The position numbers and the translations under genes were made by a program. The notes below the pieces were generated by a model that was not told where the DNA came from, did no database searches, and saw nothing but the letters and a program-made list of their open reading frames with translations. From Micromonospora lutea (GTDB taxonomy: Bacteria; Actinomycetota; Actinomycetes; Mycobacteriales; Micromonosporaceae): DNA of 63,183 nucleotides. The stretch is from NCBI RefSeq assembly GCF_016863535.1, contig NZ_BOPB01000034.1, positions 1-63,183 on the forward strand. Reading direction: 5' to 3'. Positions within the stretch are counted from its first letter, which is position 1, and each line of letters starts with the position of its first letter. This document shows positions 26,761-34,845 of this stretch, piece after piece.

Positions 26761-27275
26761 GGCGCGCTCCTCGGGGCAGCGTTCGGCGTGACGGGGTGGA
26801 GGGGCTTGACCGGGTGACGGCTGATGATGGACAGCCGGTTGAACGAATTTATCGCGATCGTCACCCAACTGATCGCGGAAATCTCCTCCGCGCTCAAGAC
26901 ATCGCCGGCCTCGGCGTAGTCATGCTCCTGCATCCGATCGTCGGGCAGCGTGGTCAGCGACTCCGCAAGCGCCAACGCGGCGCGTTCCTTGGCAGTGAAC
27001 AGGTCGGTGTTTCGCCAGGCCGGCAGCACCGCGAGCCGTTGCGAGGTCTCGCCGCCAAGCAGCGCGTCACGGACATGGACGTGAAGGCAGTACGCACACC
27101 GGTTGATCTGGGAGACCCGGATGTTCACCAGCTCGACCAGGGTCCGGCCAAGACCCGCCGCTTCTACCGCCGACCTGACCGCCTTGGCGACCTCGAGCTG
27201 GGCCCGGTAGACACCCGGATGCTGCTTGTCGATCCGCACCCGCCGGAAATCGTCACGGCCCATCAGCTGCACCAT
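26757..27275 (-). CDS. carboxymuconolactone decarboxylase/AhpD-like protein
   Basis: A 172-aa helical protein of the AhpD-like family. The redox motif CAYCLHVH (Cys60, Cys63, His67) is intact, as in alkylhydroperoxidase-type CMD proteins, and the helix LVELVNIRVSQIN precedes it. The protein probably reduces peroxides or acts in thiol redox control. GAAGGG sits only two bases from ATG 27275; ATG 27263 is an alternative. The gene is divergent from pirin, another oxidative-stress-linked family, across 150 bp. Confidence 0.87.
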   Translation of the reverse strand: MVQLMGRDDFRRVRIDKQHPGVYRAQLEVAKAVRSAVEAAGLGRTLVELVNIRVSQINRCAYCLHVHVRDALLGGETSQRLAVLPAWRNTDLFTAKERAALALAESLTTLPDDRMQEHDYAEAGDVLSAEEISAISWVTIAINSFNRLSIISRHPVKPLHPVTPNAAPRSAP

Positions 27276-27427
27276 TTCCCTTCGGCCCGCTCCGCGCCGT
27301 AGATCTTGACGGGGACGGGCAACACGTTGTCTGCCGGCTAGGATCGCACCCTTGGCGCTGGCCCGCGACGACGAGGAGCCTCCATGATCACCCCATACGG
27401 CTGCACCGTCAGCACCGCAGGCGCGCG

Positions 27428-28441
27428 ATGACCAACCTGGACGTGAACCCACAGGAAGTGGTCTGCGCCGAGGACCCTGCCCGGACCACCACCCAACTGC
27501 TGACCCCGCGCATGGTGCCCCTGGGCGGACCGCGGGCGATGACCGTACGCCGGACCCTGCCACAACGGGCACGGTCCCTGATCGGCTCCTGGTGCTTCGC
27601 CGACCACTACGGCCCGGACCTGGTCTCCGAATCCGGGGGCATGACCGTGGCCCGCCACCCCCACACCGGCCTGGCGACGGTGAGCTGGCTGTTCACCGGC
27701 GAGATCTCCCACCTCGACTCCGCCGGCTACCAGGCGATCGTCCGCCCCGGAGAAATCAACCTGATGATCGCCGGGCGCGGCATCTCCCACCAGGAGTTCT
27801 CCACCCCCGACACCACGAACCTGCACGGGGTGCAACTGTGGTACGCCCTACCCGAGACCACCCGACACATGACCCCGACCTTCGAGCACCACACACCGGA
27901 ACCGGTGGAGCTGACCGGAGCCGTGCTACGGGTTCCCATCGGGTCGATGGCCGGTTCCACCTCCCCGGTCCGTACCCACACCCCGCCACTACTGGCCGCC
28001 GAGATCCTGCTGGAGGCCGGAGCCCGGGTAGAGCTGGAGTTGGATCCGACCTTCGAGCACGGCGTGCTGCTCGACACCGGGAACCTGGTTCTCAACGGAA
28101 CCCCGGTGCCGACGGGCCACCTGGCCTACCAGCCCGTCGGACCGGACTCCCTCCTGCTCCAGGCCGGGGACGCCCCGGTACGGGCGATGCTCATCGGCGG
28201 CGTACCGCTGGGAGAGCAGATCGTGATGTGGTGGAACTTCATCGGCCGCACCCACGACGAAATCGTCGCCTACCGCGCGGCCTGGCAGGCCGAGATCGGC
28301 GCAGAACCAGCCGACCCGCCCACCAGCGGCAGCTATCCCGACCATGCGCCCTACCCCCGGTTCGGTCCCTACCCCGACGGCCAACCCGCTCCCCTGCCGG
28401 CCCCGGCCCTGCCCACCGTCCAGCTACGCCCCCGCGGCTGA
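27428..28441 (+). CDS. pirin-family bicupin protein
   Basis: A 337-aa pirin homologue. The N-terminal cupin contains ADHYGPD and RHPHTGLATVSWLFTGEISH, where His and Glu residues form the metal site. GEINLMIAGRGISHQEFS follows, and the C-terminal half is the pirin_C cupin with MWWNFIGRTHDEI. Pirins bind Fe2+ and show quercetinase activity or modulate regulators; the role here is unknown. A proline-rich tail follows residue 310. The ATG lacks a strong ribosome site. Confidence 0.9.
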   Translation: MTNLDVNPQEVVCAEDPARTTTQLLTPRMVPLGGPRAMTVRRTLPQRARSLIGSWCFADHYGPDLVSESGGMTVARHPHTGLATVSWLFTGEISHLDSAGYQAIVRPGEINLMIAGRGISHQEFSTPDTTNLHGVQLWYALPETTRHMTPTFEHHTPEPVELTGAVLRVPIGSMAGSTSPVRTHTPPLLAAEILLEAGARVELELDPTFEHGVLLDTGNLVLNGTPVPTGHLAYQPVGPDSLLLQAGDAPVRAMLIGGVPLGEQIVMWWNFIGRTHDEIVAYRAAWQAEIGAEPADPPTSGSYPDHAPYPRFGPYPDGQPAPLPAPALPTVQLRPRG

Positions 28442-28887
28442 ACCCGACCGAGAATCGCCGGACGGCGGTGTCCAGAAACGTTCACCGGGCCGCACCGGCG
28501 CCCAGCCGACGACCGGCGGCGTTGGAATCGGGCCTGGATACAACACCGGTGTCCAGGGCCGATTCCGCTCTGGGACAACCGCAGTACCGCCCACTACGCC
28601 AACCGTGACTACGGATCCGCCCGGCGGGTCCCTTCCGCCGCTTCGGCAGCCGCAAAGGGTGTTCCAGGAACTGCTCGCCGAACGGGTGGCGCGCCTCGGC
28701 GCGGCGGTGGACAGCGGGCCGCCCCCGCTATGCCCCGGGGCGCCCCAGCCGGGCAGAGCCACCGCCTCCGTCTCGGCATACGGACGGCGGGGGTGGCGTA
28801 ACGTCCGCCCGGGGCTGCATTCGTGCAGCCCAATCGCCGTGTTCGGGGCCATCTCGGTGGCGGAACCCGTTCGCCCTTCCGCCTATT
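28442..28887. other. non-coding region before sulfur operon A
   Basis: About 450 bp with GC-rich, poorly structured sequence. Frames present have abnormal composition (Arg/Pro-rich) and no ribosome sites, so none is called. The promoter and operator of the GntR operon lie at its right end. Confidence 0.4.
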
Positions 28888-28904
28888 CCTATCTGCTAAG
28901 TAGG
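28888..28904. promoter_or_regulatory. CCTA-N9-TAGG site, operon A
   Basis: CCTATCTGCTAAGTAGG lies in an A/T-rich island 37 bp upstream of the GntR start. The same spaced inverted repeat precedes the two other sulfur operons in this window, so it is a candidate sulfur-regulator site; TAGGTT could also serve as a -10 box. Confidence 0.6.
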
Positions 28905-28941
28905 TTGTGCGGACCAGTCGCCACCCGGCCAAGGAGGGGCA

Positions 28942-29715
28942 ATGAGCGCCACGCAGTCACCGCCAGCCCCCAGTCTGCTCGACGCGCGGCGACGCCGGGC
29001 GGATCAGGCCAGGCAGGTCGCCGATGTGCTACGTCACCAGGCGCTTGCCGGCTCGTTCGGCACCGGCGCACTGCCACGCGAGGAACAGCTGTGCCGCGAG
29101 TTCGCCGTCTCGCGGAACACCGTCCGAGAGGCGCTCTCCCTGCTGGTCGCCGAAGGGCTTGTGGAGCGGGTCCCGGGCATCGGCACGACCGTGGTCACCG
29201 GCAAGTACCCGCACGGGCTGCACCGGCTCATGGGTCTGGCCGAGACGCTGCACGAGCATGGCGAGATCAGCAACGAGGTGCGCGCGGTCGCCATCATCCG
29301 GGCGCCATCCGCGGTCGCTCACCGGCTCCGGCTGCCCCAAGGGGAACATGTCGTCTACATCGAGCGCGTCCGGCAGCTGGGTGGTGCGCCGCTGTCGCTG
29401 GATCTGACCTACCTGCCCCGAGACGTCGGCGAGCCACTGCTGGCCGCCGACCTGGCCAACTGCGACATCTTCGGCCTCATCGAGCAGCTCACCGGCCAAC
29501 CGCTGGGCACCGCTGACCTCTCGTTCGAGGCGGTGAACGCCGACCCGCACACCGCCGTCCTGCTCGACACCGCAGACCGGGCCGCTCTGCTGATGGTCGA
29601 ACGCCTCACCCATCTCGCCGACGGTCGTCCGGTCGACCTGGAGTGGATCAGGTTCCGCGGCGACCGCATCACCATGCACGGCCCGATCCACCGGGCCCAA
29701 TCCCATCCCGCCTGA
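28942..29715 (+). CDS. GntR/UTRA transcriptional regulator
   Basis: A 257-aa HutC-subfamily regulator. The winged helix-turn-helix occupies residues 18-88 (LPREEQLCREFAVSRNTVRE, then GLVERVPGIGTTV). The UTRA effector domain follows to the end with RLPQGEHVVYIERVRQLGG and DLTYLPRDVGE. It has a strong AAGGAGGGG ribosome site. As first gene of the operon with the ferredoxin and AprA-like gene, it most likely controls that operon, perhaps through the CCTA-N9-TAGG site, in response to a sulfur compound (inference). Confidence 0.9.
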   Translation: MSATQSPPAPSLLDARRRRADQARQVADVLRHQALAGSFGTGALPREEQLCREFAVSRNTVREALSLLVAEGLVERVPGIGTTVVTGKYPHGLHRLMGLAETLHEHGEISNEVRAVAIIRAPSAVAHRLRLPQGEHVVYIERVRQLGGAPLSLDLTYLPRDVGEPLLAADLANCDIFGLIEQLTGQPLGTADLSFEAVNADPHTAVLLDTADRAALLMVERLTHLADGRPVDLEWIRFRGDRITMHGPIHRAQSHPA

Positions 29716-29725
29716 GGAGCAGGCC

Positions 29726-29953
29726 ATGCCGCTGGTTCCGCAACGCCTCGATGTTCCGGTCACGATCGACGCCAGCCGGTGTATCGACGGCTGCACGTTG
29801 TGCGTCGACATCTGCCCACTGGACTCTCTTGCCATCGATCCCACCACCAACAAGGCGTACATGCACGTCGACGAATGCTGGTACTGCGGACCGTGCGCCG
29901 CCCGCTGCCCCACCTCCGCGGTGACCGTCAACATGCCCTACCTGCTCAGGTGA
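29726..29953 (+). CDS. 8Fe ferredoxin subunit, AprB-like
   Basis: A 75-aa protein with two 4Fe-4S motifs: Cys19, 23, 26, 30 (CIDGCTLCVDICP) and Cys51, 54, 57, 61 (CWYCGPCAARCP). The extra residue in the first motif and the position beside an AprA-like flavoprotein recall AprB, the beta subunit of adenylylsulfate reductase. It should pass electrons to or from the flavoprotein. It is ten bases after the GntR gene and twelve before the next start. Confidence 0.88.
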   Translation: MPLVPQRLDVPVTIDASRCIDGCTLCVDICPLDSLAIDPTTNKAYMHVDECWYCGPCAARCPTSAVTVNMPYLLR

Positions 29954-29964
29954 AGGACCCTGCC

Positions 29965-30882
29965 ATGCGCAAGACTGCCGCCTGCATCACCGTTCTGGCT
30001 CTCACCGCCGGTGGCTGTTCCGTGGCCGGCGCCTGGGGCGACGACACCACCGAGACCGTCGTGGTCGGCTACCAGTCGAAGACCATCAACACCGTAACCG
30101 CCGGCACGCTGCTCCGCGCTCAGGGCTACTTCGAGAAGCGGTTGGCCGAACTCGGCGCGAGGACCGGCAGGACGTATACGGTCACCTGGCAGGACTACGA
30201 CACCGGCGCCCCCATCACGGCACAGATGATAGCCGGAAAGATCGATATCGGATCGATGGGCGACTACCCGCTGCTGATCAATGGCGCGCGCGGACAGCAG
30301 GATGCCGAAACCCGTACCCAACTGATCTCGGTTACCGGATACAACGTGCGCGGCGGGCTCAACAGCATCGTCGTGGCACCGGACTCGCACATTCGCACCC
30401 TCGCCGACCTTAAGGGACAGACAGTGTCCGCCAGCATCGGCTCGGCCGGGCACGGCCTGCTCGTGCAGGCGGCGCGCAAGGCCGGACTCGATCCCGGTAA
30501 AGACTTCAAGACCGAGAACCAGCAGCCACAGGTCGGCGCGACCGCCCTGGAGTCCGGTTCCGTCGCCGCCCTGTCCCAGTTCGTGGCCTGGCCGGGTCTG
30601 CTGGTTCATCAGGGCAGGGCGCAGACCCGCGCCGCCATGCAACGACTGCTGATCGAGGTGCTCAGCGCGACGTCCCCCACCGTCGTGTTCGTCACCCACG
30701 ACGTCGACGAGGCTCTGCTGCTCGGCGACCGAGTCGCCGTACTCACCCCTGGCGGTATCCGGGAGCTGATCGACGTGCCGGCGCCCCGCGACCTGGCCGC
30801 CCGCGACGCGGCCGAGGTGGCCACCGCCCGTACCCGCATCCTGGCCGCCCTGGAGGCACAACCATGCAGGTCCCGTCCCTGA
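29965..30882 (+). pseudogene. in-frame chimera of ABC substrate-binding protein and ABC ATPase
   Basis: The 305-aa frame starts as a sulfonate/taurine-type lipoprotein (lipobox region LTAGGCS, then VVVGYQSKTINTVTAGTLLR) and runs normally to SQFVAWPGLLVHQG near residue 216. It then turns abruptly into the last 88 residues of a sulfonate ABC ATPase (TRAAMQRLLIEVL, SPTVVFVTHDVDEALLLGDR). The C-terminal half of the binding protein, the permease and the ATPase Walker A, Q-loop, signature and Walker B are absent. A single deletion of about 1.5-2 kb that kept frame explains it. The product cannot transport. Confidence 0.85.
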
Positions 30883-33563
30883 CCGACCGCCTCGAACTGG
30901 ACTGTGACGTGCTCGTCGTGGGTGGTGGCACCGCCGGCACGATGGCCGCGATCTCCGCCGCCGAGGCCGGCGCACAGGTCCTGGTCCTGGAGAAGGCTCA
31001 CGTACGTCACTCCGGCGCGCTCGCCATGGGCATGGACGGGGTGAACAACGCGGTCATCCCCGGCAAAGCCACGCCCGAGGAGTACGTCGCCGAGATCACC
31101 CGCGCCAACGACGGCATCGTCAACCAGCGCACCATCTACCAGACCGCCAGTCGCGGCCACGACATGATCCGCCGGCTGGAACGCTACGGCGTGAAGTTCG
31201 AAAAGGACGCCCACGGTCAGTACGCGGTCCGCCAGGTGCACCGCTCCGGCAGCTACGTACTGCCCATGCCCGAGGGCCGGGACATCAAGAAGGTTCTCTA
31301 CCGGGTGCTGCGGGAACGCTCCATGCGGCAGCGGGTGCGCATCGAGAACCGCGTCATGCCGGTACGGGTTCTCACCGACAAAGGCCGCGCCGTCGGGATC
31401 GCCGGCCTGCACACCCGCACCGGCGAATTCGTCACCGTCACCGCCGGCGCGGTGGTCCTGGCCACCGGAGCATGCGGACGCCTGGGCCTGCCGGCGAGCG
31501 GCTACCTCTACGGCACCTACGAGAACCCGACCAACGCCGGTGACGGCTACGCCATGGCCTATCACGCCGGCGCCGAGCTGTCCGGCATCGAATGCTTCCA
31601 GATCAACCCTCTGATCAAGGACTACAACGGCCCCGCCTGCGCGTACGTGGCCAACCCCTTCGGCGGCTACCAGGTCAACAACCGGGGCGACCGGTTCGTC
31701 GACTGCGACTACTGGTCCGGACAGATGATGGCGGAGGTCGCCCGCGAGATCGCCTCCGCACGTGGCCCCATCTACCTGAAACTCACCCACCTGCCCGAGG
31801 AGACCATCTCCGCCCTTGAAGGCATCCTGCACTCCACCGAGCGTCCCACTCGGGGCACCTTCCACGCCGGTCGTGGCCACGATTACCGCAGCCACGACGT
31901 CGAGATGCACATCTCCGAGGTCGGGCTCTGCGGTGGGCACTCGGCCTCCGGAGTGTGGGTGGACGAGAACGGCGCCACCACTGTCCCCGGTCTCTACGCC
32001 GCCGGCGATCTCGCCTGCGTGCCACACAACTACATGATCGGCGCCTTCGTCTTCGGTGACCTTGCCGGGACGCACGCCGCCGGCTCGTTCGTCAGGCCGA
32101 CCGGTTTGCCGGCCGACCAGGTCGCGGAAGCCCACGCGCTCGTGTACCGGCCCCTCGCCAACCCCGACGGGCTACCGCAGCCGCAGGTCGAGTACAAGTT
32201 GCGCCGGATGGTCAACGACTACCTGGCCCCGCCGAAGACCGCGGCCAAGCTCGACATCGCCGTCGAGACCTTCGACCGGATGCGCGCCGAGATCGCCGCG
32301 TTGGGTGCGCGGACGCCACACGAGCTGATGCGCTGCGCCGAGGTGACCTTCATCCGTGACTGTGCCGAGATGGCAGCCCGGGCCTCGCTCGTCCGGACGG
32401 AAAGCAGATGGGGTCTCTACCACGACCGGGCCGACCTGCCACAGCGCAACGACGACGACTGGTTCTGCCACCTCAACCTCAGCCGAGACGCACAGGGCAC
32501 CATGCGATTCCGCAAGCGGCAGGTCGCGCCGTACCTGGTGCCAGTCGAAGGTTTCACCCCACCGGCCGCCGGCATCGAGGAGGTCATCGCGGTTCAGCTC
32601 GACCGTCCGGGACGCTCCGACCAGCACATCGTCGCCCACGGCGAGCCGGCCTCCGTACCCGCCGCCGACGGCGCGGTGCTGGCCGTGCTCCGCCTCGCCG
32701 AGCAGCAGCCGAGCCTTGATGTGCTGGAGCCGTACCTGAGCGCCCCGGACGCCGACGTACGGCGCACCGCGTTGCTGGCCCTTACCGAGTCCGCACCCGA
32801 GGGCACCGCGCCGGCACTGGTTGCCGCACTCGCCGACGACGATCCCACGGTACGCGTCGCCGCCGTTGCCGGTCTGCGGGAACTCGCCGACATTCTGCCC
32901 GCCGACATCGGGCAGTCGCTCCGCGTGTACACCGCCAGCCCGGACGTCACCGTCCGCGCTCTCGTCGTGGAACTCCTGCGGGTCACCGGGGCCGGTCAAC
33001 GCGCCGACTTCACCGCCGCACTTGCCGACCAGGCCGCCGGCGTACGCACTCAGGCTGTTCGTGGCCTGGTCCGCCACCGCGACACCGCGAGCCTCGCATC
33101 CGCCGCCACGGATCCGTCCCGGGAGGTACGCATCGCCGTCGCACACGCCCTTGGCGACCTCGCCGATTCGGCCGCGATCCCCGCCGTGTCGCGGCTGGCC
33201 GCCGACCCGGACGTGCTCGTACGGGCGGCGGCGCTCCGCGCGGCGGCCACGCTGCGCTGCCCCGAACCGCTGGCCGCCATGGCGGTCGCCGGCCTCACGG
33301 ACCCGACGTGGCAGGTGCGCGAGGGTGCGGCACTCGGCCTCGCCGGGGCACCCGCCTCGGTTGCCGTGCCGCCACTGCTCGACGCGGCGCGTGACGGCAA
33401 CCTCGACGTCCGGCGGGCCGTGGTTCGGGTCCTCGGTAGCTGGACGGCCCGACCCGAGGTCGCCGCGCTGCTCCGGGCCGCCGCCGACGCAGACACCGAC
33501 GCCGACGTCCGCGCATACGCACGCCGAGCCCTGGCCGCACCGGCACCAGCCGCAGCCGGCTGA
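30864..33563 (+). CDS. AprA-like FAD flavoprotein fused to HEAT repeats
   Basis: An 899-aa protein. Residues 1-600 form a fumarate-reductase/adenylylsulfate-reductase-type flavoprotein: VLVVGGGTAGTMAAISAAEA with FAD-binding glutamate in VLEKAH, FQINPLIKDYNGPACAYVAN in the capping region, and the late FAD box LYAAGDLACVPHNYMIG. Residues about 619-893 are nine HEAT units of roughly 31 residues with the recurring VR pair (DADVRRTALLAL, SREVRIAVAHAL, NLDVRRAVVRVL). The ATG follows GGAGG and overlaps the chimera. With the upstream ferredoxin it should be a sulfur oxidoreductase; substrate unknown, APS, sulfite or an organosulfur compound being candidates. Confidence 0.85.
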   Translation: MQVPSLTDRLELDCDVLVVGGGTAGTMAAISAAEAGAQVLVLEKAHVRHSGALAMGMDGVNNAVIPGKATPEEYVAEITRANDGIVNQRTIYQTASRGHDMIRRLERYGVKFEKDAHGQYAVRQVHRSGSYVLPMPEGRDIKKVLYRVLRERSMRQRVRIENRVMPVRVLTDKGRAVGIAGLHTRTGEFVTVTAGAVVLATGACGRLGLPASGYLYGTYENPTNAGDGYAMAYHAGAELSGIECFQINPLIKDYNGPACAYVANPFGGYQVNNRGDRFVDCDYWSGQMMAEVAREIASARGPIYLKLTHLPEETISALEGILHSTERPTRGTFHAGRGHDYRSHDVEMHISEVGLCGGHSASGVWVDENGATTVPGLYAAGDLACVPHNYMIGAFVFGDLAGTHAAGSFVRPTGLPADQVAEAHALVYRPLANPDGLPQPQVEYKLRRMVNDYLAPPKTAAKLDIAVETFDRMRAEIAALGARTPHELMRCAEVTFIRDCAEMAARASLVRTESRWGLYHDRADLPQRNDDDWFCHLNLSRDAQGTMRFRKRQVAPYLVPVEGFTPPAAGIEEVIAVQLDRPGRSDQHIVAHGEPASVPAADGAVLAVLRLAEQQPSLDVLEPYLSAPDADVRRTALLALTESAPEGTAPALVAALADDDPTVRVAAVAGLRELADILPADIGQSLRVYTASPDVTVRALVVELLRVTGAGQRADFTAALADQAAGVRTQAVRGLVRHRDTASLASAATDPSREVRIAVAHALGDLADSAAIPAVSRLAADPDVLVRAAALRAAATLRCPEPLAAMAVAGLTDPTWQVREGAALGLAGAPASVAVPPLLDAARDGNLDVRRAVVRVLGSWTARPEVAALLRAAADADTDADVRAYARRALAAPAPAAAG

Positions 33564-33585
33564 GATCCGCACTCGCGGGCAGGCC

Positions 33586-33613
33586 GCCGCTGGTGGCCGG
33601 AACCACCAGCGGC
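33586..33613. terminator. bidirectional terminator hairpin
   Basis: A perfect 11-bp stem (GCCGCTGGTGG and complement) with a six-base loop lies between the converging AprA-like and SsuD-like genes, 22 bp after one stop and 10 bp after the other. Confidence 0.8.
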
Positions 33614-33623
33614 GTGCGGTCCG

Positions 33624-34688
33624 TCATCCGCGCAACAGCGGCAGAAGCTGGTCACCCTGGCGTTTGATCTCCGGCAGGTAGGGCGTGTCGGAGAGCACGA
33701 AGTGAGAGATGCCCAGCCCTTGGTACTTGCGCAGCGACGCCGCCACGTCCTCGGCCGAGCCCACCAGCCAGGTGCTGCCCGCACCGCCGCCGCCGAACCT
33801 GCCGGGCGTGGTGTAAAGGTTGCCGTCGAGCACCTCGCCCCGGGCGGCGAGGGCGAGCAACCGCTGCTGACCCACGGCAGCCTGCCAGCGCGGAGAGCCG
33901 TGGATGTTCCCCACCCGGCCGGCGAGCTGCGCGACCTTCGCCTCAGCGTCGGCCCATGCTTGCTCGGTGGTGTCCCGCACCAGCGTGGTGATCCGTAGCC
34001 CGAACTCCAGCGGGGCGTGCTCACGCCCGAGGCTGTCACTGAGTTGCGTGAGCCGCTCGATCCGCTCGGCGACTCCGTCGAGCGGCTCACCCCAGAAGAG
34101 CTGGACGTCAGCCTCGGTGGCGGCGACCTTCTCGGCGGCGGGCGAGGCACCACCGAAGTAGATCCGCGGGTGCTTGCGGTCTCCGCGAACGACCGGTCGG
34201 GGCAACACGGTGGAGTCGGCGACGCTGAAGTGCCGGCCCTGGTAGGTGACGTTCTCCTGGGTCCACAGCTTGCGCACGAGCCGGATGAACTCCTTGGTTC
34301 GGGCGTAACGGTCGGCCTGGTCGCCGTCGCTGTCGCCGTACGCTGCCAGGTTGTCCTTGCCCGACACGATGTTGATCAGCACTCGTCCACCGCTGAGCTG
34401 GTCGAGCGTCGCCGCAGCGGAAGCGAAGTTCGCCGGGCGCCAGTAGCCGGGGCGGATCGCGATCAGTGGTTGAAAGGTCGTGGTCCGGGCGGCCAGGGCG
34501 GTGGCGACCGTGAGGGTATCGGGCCGTCCCCAGCCGGTCCCGATGAGTGCGCCGCCCCACCCGTGGTCTTCAATCGCCTGCGCCTGGGTGGTGAGGGTGT
34601 CGAGGCTGTTGTGGTTGTCGACGATGTCGTCGCCGCGGTGCCCCGGCTCTACCTGGTTGGGGATGTACCAGAGGAACTCGACGCTCAT
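33624..34688 (-). CDS. FMNH2-dependent alkanesulfonate monooxygenase, SsuD-like
   Basis: A 354-aa bacterial luciferase-like monooxygenase. Family features are EFLWYIPNQ at the start, GWGGALIGTGWGRPD, IRPGYWRPANFASAAATLDQ (the arginine and histidine/tyrosine active-site region), GGRVLINIVSGKDN and RIYFGGASPAAE. It should oxidise an alkanesulfonate to aldehyde and sulfite with FMNH2 and O2. GGAGAT precedes the ATG at 34688. It lies beyond the terminator of operon B and has its own start, so it may be separately transcribed; FMNH2 would come from the flavin reductase or SsuE in the same island. Confidence 0.88.
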   Translation of the reverse strand: MSVEFLWYIPNQVEPGHRGDDIVDNHNSLDTLTTQAQAIEDHGWGGALIGTGWGRPDTLTVATALAARTTTFQPLIAIRPGYWRPANFASAAATLDQLSGGRVLINIVSGKDNLAAYGDSDGDQADRYARTKEFIRLVRKLWTQENVTYQGRHFSVADSTVLPRPVVRGDRKHPRIYFGGASPAAEKVAATEADVQLFWGEPLDGVAERIERLTQLSDSLGREHAPLEFGLRITTLVRDTTEQAWADAEAKVAQLAGRVGNIHGSPRWQAAVGQQRLLALAARGEVLDGNLYTTPGRFGGGGAGSTWLVGSAEDVAASLRKYQGLGISHFVLSDTPYLPEIKRQGDQLLPLLRG

Positions 34689-34778
34689 CAGCGGATCTCC
34701 TTGCCCTGTCGACGGTCGCTGTGGGGCCTGTGTCGAAGGCCTTCGCCGGCCTGGGCGCGCGGACGACGACCGGCGATT

Positions 34779-34821
34779 CGGGGATTGGTCCGGCTGCGAC
34801 AGCGCGCCGGACCAATCCCCG
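34779..34821 (-). terminator. strong terminator of sulfur operon B
   Basis: A perfect 15-bp stem (CGGGGATTGGTCCGG and complement) with a 13-base loop begins 25 bp beyond the stop of the haloperoxidase-like gene. Confidence 0.85.
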
Positions 34822-34845
34822 TGGTGCTGGCCGCCCGCCCGGGCG

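Noticed and set aside
28344..29516. 390-codon frame running through the GntR gene
   Set aside because: Out of phase with two certain genes; Arg/Pro/Ala-rich without domain.
30609..32135. 508-codon minus-strand frame over the AprA-like gene
   Set aside because: Antisense shadow; composition rich in Val, Gly, His and no family match.
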